Source: Rhodocyclaceae bacterium
Lineage (GTDB): Bacteria; Pseudomonadota; Gammaproteobacteria; Burkholderiales; Rhodocyclaceae
NCBI GenBank assembly: GCA_013791905.1
Contig: VMSX01000009.1
Span: 62,001-126,000 of the forward strand
Reading direction: 5' to 3'
DNA: 64,000 bases
A program made the position numbers and the translations under genes. Numbering within the stretch: the first letter of the stretch is position 1; every line of letters starts with the position of its first letter. Under the pieces are notes generated by a model that was not told where the DNA came from, did not search any database, and saw nothing but the letters and a program-made list of their open reading frames with translations. This document shows, piece after piece, positions 29,035-39,630 of the stretch.

Positions 29035-29970
29035 ATGGCAATTTCAACTACGCTCGACGACCATCGCACCGCACAGGCCGCAGCCCTGGCGCAAGCCGGC
29101 AACGACGAGCGGGCGCGTCGCGATGCTGATCGGCGTGTCAATCAATTGACGATATTGCTGGCCGCCGCCGAACAGCGGGCGCAGGCCGAGATGATGGCCG
29201 AGGAGCAGGCGCGCGAGCGCGTCGGCAGCGAGGCCGAGGCCCGGCGTCTGGCCATCGAAAAGGCGCGCGCCGAGCAGGGCGCCGAAGCCGCGCTGCGGAC
29301 CCGCCTCGAAACCGAGGAAATTGCTTGTGCCGAAGCCCGTCGCAAGGAGCAGGCGCTGGCCGAACTGGCCGCCGCCAGTGCCTCACGCGCCAAGCGCGAA
29401 GCGTATGGCAAGGAACTGGCGCAGGAAAAAATAGCCGCTGAGCGTGCCGCGCTGACTGCTGCGCATGAGCGCCTCAAGTCCGAGCAATCGGCCGAGCTGA
29501 TGGCGCTCGCCCGGATCGCCGCCGAAGAGGAAGTCACGCGCGTCGCCGCGCAACGACTCGCCATGGAACAGGAAGCCAATATCGCCGCGGCGGCAAGGCA
29601 TCAGGCCGAAGCCGAAGCGCAGGCGGCGCAGCAAGAGCGCATCGCCGCCGAGCAGGCGCTGGCAACGGAAATCGGGGATCGTCTTGAAGAATCTGTCATT
29701 CCAGCGCAGGCCGGAATCCAGGAATTTCAAATGGCGGCCAAAGCAATGGATTCCGGCCTGCGCCGGAATGACGCTCAGCCCGAGGCAGCCAGCCGGGCCG
29801 GATTGTCAGGCAAGCGGATCAGTCTGTTCGCCGCCGGCTGCCTTGCCGTTGGTGTCCTGACGGGCGGCTGGTTTGGCATGAGCCTGGCCGCCAAGCCTGC
29901 CGTGCCGGGCGACGGCCAATTGCGGCTGGAAACCCGGCTGACGCAACCCCCACCAGCGCACGAGCAGTAA
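29035..29970 (+). CDS. Coiled-coil membrane protein with translated VIPAQAG-type repeat
   Basis: 311 residues from ATG 29035; the ribosome binding site is weak and the frame is open further upstream. Residues 10-215 are an almost unbroken Ala/Glu/Arg-rich coiled coil resembling TolA-like helices. Then comes an in-frame palindromic repeat (SVIPAQAGIQ ... MDSGLRRND, residues about 220-246), and near the C terminus one membrane segment, LFAAGCLAVGVLTGGWFGMS. No recognised enzyme domain. It stops four bases before the radical SAM gene, so co-transcription is likely. Function unknown. Confidence 0.7.
   Translation: MAISTTLDDHRTAQAAALAQAGNDERARRDADRRVNQLTILLAAAEQRAQAEMMAEEQARERVGSEAEARRLAIEKARAEQGAEAALRTRLETEEIACAEARRKEQALAELAAASASRAKREAYGKELAQEKIAAERAALTAAHERLKSEQSAELMALARIAAEEEVTRVAAQRLAMEQEANIAAAARHQAEAEAQAAQQERIAAEQALATEIGDRLEESVIPAQAGIQEFQMAAKAMDSGLRRNDAQPEAASRAGLSGKRISLFAAGCLAVGVLTGGWFGMSLAAKPAVPGDGQLRLETRLTQPPPAHEQ
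29695..29772. repeat. VIPAQAG/MDSGLRRND palindromic repeat inside a coding sequence
   Basis: Two 26-bp arms (29695-29720 and 29747-29772) are inverted copies with a single mismatch, separated by 26 bp. This is the GTCATTCC...GGAATCC repeat widespread between genes of many proteobacteria; here it is translated in frame. Confidence 0.92.
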
Positions 29971-29974
29971 TTCG

Positions 29975-31864
29975 ATGGTTGTGCGCGTGCTGTCCGTCAT
30001 CCCGCCGATGACGCAGCTCAATACGCCGTATCCGTCCACCGCCTACCTGACCGGTTTTCTCCGTTCGCGCGGCGTCGCGGCGGTGCAGGAAGACCTTGCG
30101 CTGGCATTGGTGCTGCAGCTGTTTTCGCCGCAAGGCCTGCACGCCATTCACCTGTGTGTCACCGCCGTGCCGAAGCAGCGCCGCACGCCGTCTATCAAGG
30201 TCTTCGCGCGGGAGTTTGAGCGCTATGTCGCCACCATAACGCCGGTGGTGGCCTTTCTTCAGGGACGCGATCCGAGCATGGCCTATCGCATCGCGGGGCG
30301 GAATTTCCTGCCCGAGGGGCCGCGCTTTGCCGCCCTCGATACTTACATCGACGATGAGGGCGGTGATCCGCTGGCCTGGGCCTTCGGCGCGCTCGGCGTG
30401 CAGGACCGCGCCCGGCACTTTGCCACCCTGTATCTCAACGATGTCGCCGACGTGCTGCGCGAGGCGGTCGACCCGCGCTTCGAATTTGTGCGCTATGCCG
30501 AAGCGCTGGCGCAAAGTCAGGCAACATTTGAACCGCTCGCGGCGGCACTGGCAGCGCCGCCCACGCTGGTCGACAGCACCCTGCAAGAGCTGACACTGGC
30601 GGCCGTGGCGCGCCATGCGCCGCAGCTCGTGCTGGTCTCGGCGCCTTTCCCCGGCAATGTGTATGGCGCGTTTCGCATCGCCCAGACGCTCAAGGCGCAT
30701 GATCCGGCCATCGTCATCGTGCTCGGCGGCGGTTTTGCCAACACCGAACTGCGCGAACTCGCCGAGCCGCGGGTCTTCGACTACTTCGACTACGTCATGC
30801 TCGACGACGGCGAGCGCCCGCTGCTGGCGCTGCTTGAGCACATGCAAGGCGAACGCCCGCGGGACAGGCTGGTGCGCACTTTCCTGCGCGACGGCGATGC
30901 CGTCCGTTACATCGACTCAGCAGAGCCGGACATCCCCCTCGCCGAGGTCGGCACCCCCACCTGGGACGGCCTGCCGCTCGACCGCTACCTGTCTGTCCTC
31001 GACATGCTCAATCCCATGCACCGGCTGTGGTCCGACGGGCGCTGGAACAAACTCACCGTCGCGCACGGCTGCTACTGGACGAAGTGCAGTTTCTGCGACA
31101 CCACGCTCGACTACATTTCGCGCTACGACGCCGTTGCCGCCACCACGCTGGTCGACCGCATCGAAGCCGTCATCGCCGAGACCGGGCAGACCGGCTTTCA
31201 TTTCGTCGACGAGGCCGCGCCGCCCAAGGCGCTGGCCGCGCTGGCCGCCGAACTGCAGCGGCGCAACCGCGCCATCTCGTGGTGGGGCAACATCCGCTTC
31301 GAAAAATCCTTCACCCCGGCGCTCTGCCAGCAACTTGCCGACAGCGGCTGCATCGCCGTCTCCGGTGGGCTGGAAGTGGCGTCCGACCGCCTGTTGAAGC
31401 TGATGCAAAAGGGCGTATCGGTCGAACAGGTCGCCCGCGTGACGCGCGCTTTCAGCGACGCCGGCATCCTTGTGCACGCCTACCTGATGTACGGTTTTCC
31501 GACGCAAACCGTGCAGGACACCGTCGACGCGCTCGAATACGTGCGGCAACTGTTCGCCGCCGGCTGCATCCAATCCGGCTTTTTCCACCGCTTTGCCTGC
31601 ACCGTGCATTCCCCGGTCGGCCAGCACCCGGAACAATATGGCATCACGCTCAAGCCGCTGCCGCAGATCACGTTCGCGAAGAACGACGTGCAGTTCGTCG
31701 ATCCAACCGGCGTCGATCACGCAACGCTGGGCAGCGCGCTCAACAAGGCGCTTTACAACTACATGCACGGCCTCGGCCTCGATGAAGACGTGCGCAACTG
31801 GTTCGGCGGGCGCGTACCAAAGAGCCGCGTGCCGCGACTTTTCATCGAGCGCGCACTGGGCTGA
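29975..31864 (+). CDS. B12-binding domain radical SAM protein
   Basis: 629 residues. The N-terminal part (to about residue 300) has a cobalamin-binding-like fold, with VLSVIPPMTQLNTPYPS and VIVLGGGFANTELREL. The radical SAM domain follows; its cluster motif reads C-YWTK-C-SF-C, one residue longer in the first gap than the usual CX3CX2C. SAM-binding and later elements include FVDEAAPPKALAAL and YLMYGFPTQTVQDTVDAL. No peptide precursor or partner enzyme is adjacent, so the substrate cannot be named. Methylation or rearrangement chemistry is common in this class. Confidence 0.85.
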   Translation: MVVRVLSVIPPMTQLNTPYPSTAYLTGFLRSRGVAAVQEDLALALVLQLFSPQGLHAIHLCVTAVPKQRRTPSIKVFAREFERYVATITPVVAFLQGRDPSMAYRIAGRNFLPEGPRFAALDTYIDDEGGDPLAWAFGALGVQDRARHFATLYLNDVADVLREAVDPRFEFVRYAEALAQSQATFEPLAAALAAPPTLVDSTLQELTLAAVARHAPQLVLVSAPFPGNVYGAFRIAQTLKAHDPAIVIVLGGGFANTELRELAEPRVFDYFDYVMLDDGERPLLALLEHMQGERPRDRLVRTFLRDGDAVRYIDSAEPDIPLAEVGTPTWDGLPLDRYLSVLDMLNPMHRLWSDGRWNKLTVAHGCYWTKCSFCDTTLDYISRYDAVAATTLVDRIEAVIAETGQTGFHFVDEAAPPKALAALAAELQRRNRAISWWGNIRFEKSFTPALCQQLADSGCIAVSGGLEVASDRLLKLMQKGVSVEQVARVTRAFSDAGILVHAYLMYGFPTQTVQDTVDALEYVRQLFAAGCIQSGFFHRFACTVHSPVGQHPEQYGITLKPLPQITFAKNDVQFVDPTGVDHATLGSALNKALYNYMHGLGLDEDVRNWFGGRVPKSRVPRLFIERALG

Positions 31865-31876
31865 CGCACACCTGCT

Positions 31877-32032
31877 CTATCGAAAGTGCATGCTGCCGAG
31901 GCCGAAGAGCCCGATCAGCCCGATTGCGATCAAATAAATGGCGACGATGAAGTTCAGCAAGCGGGGCATGACAAGAATCAGGATCCCGGCTAATAGCGAT
32001 ATCAGGGGTGTAAGACTCAGAGTGATATTCAT
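31877..32032 (-). CDS. DUF3096 small membrane protein
   Basis: 51 residues from the ATG at 32032, which has GGAAGG upstream; the open frame extends further but without a better start. The sequence is two hydrophobic segments: LTPLISLLAGILILVMPRLL and NFIVAIYLIAIGLIGLFGLG. This matches the DUF3096 family of tiny inner-membrane proteins of unknown function. It converges on the radical SAM gene. Confidence 0.8.
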   Translation of the reverse strand: MNITLSLTPLISLLAGILILVMPRLLNFIVAIYLIAIGLIGLFGLGSMHFR

Positions 32033-32185
32033 GGCGGCAACCTTCCTTTCGGTTATTTTGGACAGCGCAGTGATGGTAACGGGAGAGTTTTCAATAAGCG
32101 GCAAGGCCGAATCATGGAAGTTACTCTCAGGACAACGCCAATGGTAGGAGCTAATGGGGCTGGTGTTCTGTGCGAAATCGCACAC

Positions 32186-32250
32186 ATGCCGCCGCCCGCG
32201 ATTCCATTTGCGAAGATCGATGTTGGCTTCGTTGAGCGGGCACTAGGCTG
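32186..32250 (+). pseudogene. Possible 3' relic of a second radical SAM gene
   Basis: The reading frame PPPAIPFAKIDVGFVERALG followed by TGA resembles the end of the radical SAM protein at 31864 (RVPRLFIERALG). The DNA GAGCGGGCACTAGGCTGACGC is nearly identical to the end of that gene. Only about 20 codons are recognisable. It could be the end of a decayed duplicate; chance is not excluded. The rest of the 320-bp gap shows no gene. Confidence 0.35.
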
Positions 32251-32251
32251 A

Positions 32252-32275
32252 CGCCGTCCTGCCAGCGCCGACTTT
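32252..32275 (-). repeat. 24-bp dispersed repeat, copy I (intergenic)
   Basis: 23 of 24 core positions match, minus orientation, two bases after the possible radical SAM relic. Confidence 0.85.
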
Positions 32276-32352
32276 CCTGTAATTTACGCAATCGGCCAGA
32301 GGCTTTCGTCAGCCTGCGGCGGTAAAGTGTCGACTCGTCGGCCAACCGAAAC

Positions 32353-33153
32353 ATGAAAGGGATAATCGTGATTCGCAAACTGATTGGACCGTTGGTCGGC
32401 CTGCTATTGGCAGTGTTTCTTATAACCCAGGTAAGTGCTGCCGATCAGGTTATCCGGCTTGAAACCCGACCGGGCGTCAAAGTGCCGGTGTTCTACATGA
32501 AGCGGGATGGTGCGACGGCCACTGTAGTGCTCCTGCCGGGTGGCGCGGGCGGCTTTGGCAAGATCGAGGAAGGCAAGCCCACCAGCACCAACTTCCTCGT
32601 GCGTTCACGCGACTTCTTTGCGACTGCCGGGCTCAATGTTGCCGTGATGAGCCGCCCCTCCGACAAGAACGACCTCGACTACCCGGATCGCGTGGCGGAC
32701 GAACACATGCAGGACATCAAGGCTGTGGTCGATTACCTCAAGAATGACGGCGGCGTGCCGGTCTGGCTGGTTGGCACCAGCCGGGGCACGGTGTCGGCAA
32801 CGGCGGCAGCGATCAAGTTCGGCAATACCGATCTTGGCGGCATTGTGCTGACGGCCAGCGTAGTCAATTACAAGAAAGTTGGTGCCGTCACGAAACAGGA
32901 CCTTGCTTCAATCAGGATTCCCGTGCTGGTGCTCCACCACGAACAGGACGGCTGCGTGCTCTGCCGCCCGCATGAAGTTCCGGCCATCGTCAAAGGACTT
33001 GCGAGCGCACCGTTCAAAAAGCTGCTGATGGTCAATGGCGGCGGCAACCCAAGCGGTGATCCCTGCGAGGCCATGCATTACCACGGCTTCGTCGGCATGG
33101 AAAAAGAAGCGGTGGCGATGATGACTGACTGGATCAAGAAACCGACGAACTGA
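32353..33153 (+). CDS. Secreted alpha/beta hydrolase
   Basis: 266 residues. The signal peptide is LIGPLVGLLLAVFLITQVSA. The mature part has an alpha/beta-hydrolase core: TATVVLLPGGAGGFGK forms the oxyanion region, the nucleophile elbow is VGTSRGTVS, and a late histidine lies in AMHYHGFVG. The cysteine pair in GCVLCRPHE and a cysteine in GDPCEAMH may form disulfides in the periplasm. Substrate unknown; the dienelactone hydrolase group is a possible relative. The gene stands alone, and the start could also be an in-frame GTG six codons later. Confidence 0.75.
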   Translation: MKGIIVIRKLIGPLVGLLLAVFLITQVSAADQVIRLETRPGVKVPVFYMKRDGATATVVLLPGGAGGFGKIEEGKPTSTNFLVRSRDFFATAGLNVAVMSRPSDKNDLDYPDRVADEHMQDIKAVVDYLKNDGGVPVWLVGTSRGTVSATAAAIKFGNTDLGGIVLTASVVNYKKVGAVTKQDLASIRIPVLVLHHEQDGCVLCRPHEVPAIVKGLASAPFKKLLMVNGGGNPSGDPCEAMHYHGFVGMEKEAVAMMTDWIKKPTN

Positions 33154-33171
33154 CCCGCCCGGCTGCATCGC

Positions 33172-36170
<2,999 letters not shown>

Positions 36171-36309
36171 TTCAAGTTGGGTTTTTGCGTTTTGGCTGCC
36201 GGTTAACAGACACCGGCAGTTGTCGGCCAATAGCGGCCGCTTCTCCATTGCGGTCACTGATTCAACGCGATCACCCGGAAGCTGCCGCTGAATCGGGGCC
36301 GCCAATTCC

Positions 36310-36501
36310 CTAAAGCGTTGCGACGTAGGCGTCGGCGTCGAGCAGGACGCCAAGTTGCTGAGCAACTTCGGCGGCATCGGCGGGCTTGATGCGGAACAGC
36401 CAGGCGGCGTAGGCATCGGCATTGAGCGAATCCGGTGCGCCGAGGGTGGCCTGACAGATGTCCACCACTTCGCCGGAAACCGGCGCGTAGATACCTGCAA
36501 C
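36310..36501 (-). pseudogene. gcvH: gcvH relic: C-terminal half of glycine cleavage H protein
   Basis: The minus strand reads IYAPVSGEVVDICQATLG, then DAYAAWLFRIKPADAAE and LLDADAYVATL before TAG, which is the C-terminal half of GcvH. The part with the lipoylated lysine and everything before it is missing. The break at 36501 is followed within 25 bases by three tandem 23-bp repeats that look like the end of an insertion sequence. No glycine-cleavage partner genes are near. Confidence 0.8.
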
Positions 36502-36525
36502 TATCCATACAGCAAACTAGCCATC

Positions 36526-36594
36526 GGTCACGTTCAGCGCGAAATCGCGGTCACGCTTTGGTGAAATCACCGGTCACGTTGGGGCGAAATACGC
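36526..36594. repeat. Three tandem 23-bp repeats, probable IS21-type terminal repeats
   Basis: Units at 36526-36548, 36549-36571 and 36572-36594 each start GGTCACG and contain a GAAATC or GAAATACGC end. Multiple short tandem terminal repeats of this kind are transposase-binding sites in IS21-family elements. No transposase gene is in the window, so this would be a leftover end. Confidence 0.6.
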
Positions 36595-36608
36595 AAGTGG
36601 GCCAAGAA

Positions 36609-36645
36609 AATAAGGCCTTCGACAACGCTTGTCGAAGGCCTTATT
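36609..36645 (-). terminator. Rho-independent terminator after the DASS transporter
   Basis: Perfect 17-bp stem (AATAAGGCCTTCGACAA and its complement) with a three-base loop. On the minus strand it is followed by TTTTC. It lies 97 bases after the stop of the minus-strand transporter gene. Confidence 0.8.
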
Positions 36646-36741
36646 GCTGGCGCCAGATCATCGGCAATGAGGCTGTGAAGGGATTACCACAGCAGCGGCG
36701 TTACCTTGATAGGCTACTTTATGAAAATGGCGGTTACCTCT

Positions 36742-38277
36742 TCAGAACGGCCAAGGGGCTGAAGGATCCCAGAGCGGGATTCCCATATACGCATACCACG
36801 GCACCATGACGACTATGCCATAGGTGATCGCAAGTAGAACCGAAACCCAACCTACTTTGGCGTAGTCAGCCATGCTGAATGTGCCGCTCGAATATGCGAT
36901 CACTGCGACGGTCACCTGGGTAGGCAAGATGTAGGCGAACGTATCCGTGTCGGCTACCAGCATTGTGAATGCAACGGGGTGCAGACCGAACTTCGGCGCC
37001 AGTTCTAGCAGAATCGGAGCGAACAGGGCGATCGCAGCGACATTGGACAGCATTCCGAGTCGGATAATATGCGTCCCCACCATCATGACCAGCAGGATAG
37101 CCCACCAAGGGTATCCAGTAACGACCGGATGGATATAATCGGCAAGCCACTGAGCAAGCCCGGTTTTGCCCATTACCGCCGACATCGACAAGGCGCCGCC
37201 AAGCATAAGAAAGGTCCCCCAGATGGTGCGATCCTGGATGTCCTTCCACTTGAAATTGAATAAACCGGGAATGAATAACAACGCCAAACCGATCATCGCG
37301 GCGACATGGGATTTTATCTTTGTGAACTCTTCGGTCATCCACAGAATTGCCGTCAGCGTGAAGCATGCAAGAATTAACCATTCAGCCTGCGTCATTTTTG
37401 GAAGCGCGCTATGCTGCTTATTGATAGCCTCAGCACCGCCAGCGATAATCCTTCCGTGTGTCTTGAAGTAGTATTGAATCCACCACTGTGTAATAACAAA
37501 CATTCCCATATACGGCCACTGCAGCTGGAACCATTCAAAATAAGATATTTCCAGCTTCAGTTTGCTTTCAAACAGCCCAACCAGAATGAGGTTTGGGAGA
37601 TGTGCTGTCATGATGCACATCCCGGCGATCATCGAGCCATATACCATTGACTGGATCACGATTGCTTTCTTCGCCTCGCGTTCCTCCGGGGTATTCCCGA
37701 GCAGGTCGGTAATGCCTTTGATCACGGGCAACTGCAGGGCAGCTCGTGGGTTGGCCCCTGGGACGATCAGTGCAAGTACAAAATTGACGCCGAACATCGC
37801 CCAGATTACGCCGTTGACCGTTTTGACTTTTGCCCTGTGCAGAAGTCCCAGTGCCAGGCGGCGATCCAAGCCAGCGGCTTGTATGACGGCCGCGAGCAGG
37901 AATGCAATAAGGCATAGAAACGCGGCGTTGCTGATGAACCCGCCCACTGCTACATCGAACTTCGTGGTTGCGCCACTTAATATCAGTAGCATCGGGATCA
38001 GGATTCCCGTGATTCCGACAGGCACGGACTCCGATATCCAGGTGATACAAGCCCAGACCACCACTGCGAGACAGGCTTTGCCGGCCGGGGTCAATCCCTC
38101 CGGTGTCGGCATCACAAAGAGGATCAAAAGGAAGAAGGTCCAAGCTAGGACAAATCCGATCAATGTCTTTTTTGGATTATGTCCGCTTTCGATAATGTTG
38201 TTCCAGAACTGGCCAAAAAAGCCCAAACCTGCGCCAGCTTTGAGAACGGAGCTTTGTGATAGGTTTGATTCATTCAT
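36742..38277 (-). CDS. DASS/SLC13-family anion transporter
   Basis: 511 residues from the ATG at 38277, chosen because GGAG lies six bases upstream; two nearby in-frame ATGs are alternatives. About a dozen hydrophobic segments are seen, including WACITWISESVPVGITGIL and MVGTHIIRLGMLSNVAAIAL, typical of the divalent anion:Na+ symporter family. These carry dicarboxylates, sulfate or sulfonate-like anions. It is the last gene of the apparent sulfotransferase/TauE/small protein operon and is followed by a strong terminator. Its DNA is clearly less GC-rich than the chromosome on either side. Substrate is inferred only from neighbours. Confidence 0.85.
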   Translation of the reverse strand: MNESNLSQSSVLKAGAGLGFFGQFWNNIIESGHNPKKTLIGFVLAWTFFLLILFVMPTPEGLTPAGKACLAVVVWACITWISESVPVGITGILIPMLLILSGATTKFDVAVGGFISNAAFLCLIAFLLAAVIQAAGLDRRLALGLLHRAKVKTVNGVIWAMFGVNFVLALIVPGANPRAALQLPVIKGITDLLGNTPEEREAKKAIVIQSMVYGSMIAGMCIMTAHLPNLILVGLFESKLKLEISYFEWFQLQWPYMGMFVITQWWIQYYFKTHGRIIAGGAEAINKQHSALPKMTQAEWLILACFTLTAILWMTEEFTKIKSHVAAMIGLALLFIPGLFNFKWKDIQDRTIWGTFLMLGGALSMSAVMGKTGLAQWLADYIHPVVTGYPWWAILLVMMVGTHIIRLGMLSNVAAIALFAPILLELAPKFGLHPVAFTMLVADTDTFAYILPTQVTVAVIAYSSGTFSMADYAKVGWVSVLLAITYGIVVMVPWYAYMGIPLWDPSAPWPF

Positions 38278-38339
38278 CATTTTCTCCATTAGTTCATCGA
38301 TCTGCTACACGTTGAAATCGTTCCGGCCATGGATTGCCT

Positions 38340-38438
38340 TTACCAGTACACCTTGATGTGATAAATGGCCACCAGCACTGCCACGAAAAGCACAATGAAC
38401 GGCAAATAAGCAAGAATGTTATGCAGCAGCTTTCCCAT
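38340..38438 (-). CDS. 32-residue single-span membrane protein in the sulfotransferase operon
   Basis: A very short gene between the TauE/SafE permease and the DASS transporter, preceded by GGGGGAA at a good distance. The product begins MGKLLHNILAYLPF, has one membrane segment (PFIVLFVAVLVAIY) and ends HIKVYW. Nine bases separate it from the permease stop and 62 from the transporter start. Small proteins of this kind often bind and stabilise a transporter; that role is an inference. Confidence 0.65.
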   Translation of the reverse strand: MGKLLHNILAYLPFIVLFVAVLVAIYHIKVYW

Positions 38439-38447
38439 GATTCCCCC

Positions 38448-39509
38448 TTAGACTCGGAACGGCAGCACAAAAAATACGTTCACCACATAAAGCACTCCAA
38501 CCACACCGGTCACCGTCCCGAGCATGAGCTTCAGAAGATGTTCGGGCACGTAGAGTTGAGTTTTCGCTGCCACCCAAGAACCGAAAATACCGCCCGAGGC
38601 CGCGAACAGACCCCAAGCCCATTCAGGCTGAATTGCAGTTGCGCCAACCATTGGGAGAATTACGCTATAGGTGAACAGCCCTACCGCCGACAGCACAATG
38701 ACATAGGGAATTGTGGCAGCGGGCAAGACATACATTGGCAGCTTGTACATGGTTACGAAAATTGGGACGAGAAGAAATCCACCACCCACACCCAATGCCG
38801 AAGAGATGACGCCCACAAGGGCGCCCAACACAAAAAGCTTCCACTGGCTCATCGTCCATTTTCGGTCGAGGTAACCGATTGTGATGCGACCATGCTCTTT
38901 CGAAAGCGTCTCAATGTGAAACTTGGCTTTATGCTCGTTGTTCGCGACCGGCGCCCTGTGTGTACCCGCGGCGCGGGCATTGGCGGAGAAACCGTGCATT
39001 GACTTATAGAAAAGGTGGATACCGACAAAGGCAAGCGCAACACCGAGCGTGAATCGAAACGGTTCTGCGGCGGCCAGAACCGTCGATCGCAGGAATGGCC
39101 CGATCAGCCCCCCTACCGCCCCACCCGCGCAAACCCACAGGGCAAAATCGAGGTTCCATTGGCCGGAGCGCCGGAAACCCAGCAGTGCGCCAAACGGGTT
39201 GAGAAAGGTCAACAGTTGAGTCGATGGGGTCACATGCTGGTTTGTAAATTGCAGAACCGACATGCTGTACGGCAGCGCGAAAATGCCTGCCGCTTCGCCA
39301 ACCAATGCCATCGTGTATCCGGTCCAGACGCCCATCCATATGACGTGCCATACAGGGACGCGCACTCCGGCCAAGGGATACGATTGATCGCCGTTGGGGA
39401 CGAACCCGTGCTGCCAATATGCGGCGATAAAGCCGAGTATCAATGTCGCAAGGATAAGAGGCGCCTGCTGAACAAAAAACTCTTTCGCAATTGATTTCTG
39501 TGTGTTCAT
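38448..39509 (-). CDS. TauE/SafE (TSUP) family permease
   Basis: 353 residues with two TauE/SafE halves. The first contains GYTMALVGEAAGIFALPYSM, the second LGALVGVISSALGVGGGFLL, the glycine-rich repeat of the TSUP family. A cytoplasmic loop of about 45 residues between them (FSANARAAGTHRAPVANN) makes it longer than the usual 250. Family members export sulfite, sulfoacetate and other sulfonates or organic anions. It lies between the sulfotransferase and the small membrane protein; the 121-bp gap before it shows no promoter I can defend. Confidence 0.85.
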   Translation of the reverse strand: MNTQKSIAKEFFVQQAPLILATLILGFIAAYWQHGFVPNGDQSYPLAGVRVPVWHVIWMGVWTGYTMALVGEAAGIFALPYSMSVLQFTNQHVTPSTQLLTFLNPFGALLGFRRSGQWNLDFALWVCAGGAVGGLIGPFLRSTVLAAAEPFRFTLGVALAFVGIHLFYKSMHGFSANARAAGTHRAPVANNEHKAKFHIETLSKEHGRITIGYLDRKWTMSQWKLFVLGALVGVISSALGVGGGFLLVPIFVTMYKLPMYVLPAATIPYVIVLSAVGLFTYSVILPMVGATAIQPEWAWGLFAASGGIFGSWVAAKTQLYVPEHLLKLMLGTVTGVVGVLYVVNVFFVLPFRV

Positions 39510-39630
39510 TGGTTTCCGGCCTTGTTCTTCTTCGATATTTCACCTAACAGCCGTCAACGTATCCCGATACCGGCATGTCAATGGAATGCCCGGAACCTTC
39601 CGTTCCGGGCACATGCGGAGGCAGCCCTGA

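Noticed and set aside
27227-29149. Plus-strand open frame of 640 codons
   Set aside because: Antisense to phosphoglucomutase and its upstream repeat; no ribosome binding site or domain.
36526-36594. CRISPR array
   Set aside because: The three 23-bp units are directly adjacent without spacers and there are no cas genes.
36609-36645. Hairpin as a small RNA or tRNA gene
   Set aside because: It is a simple 17-bp stem with a three-base loop followed by T's on the minus strand, best explained as a terminator.
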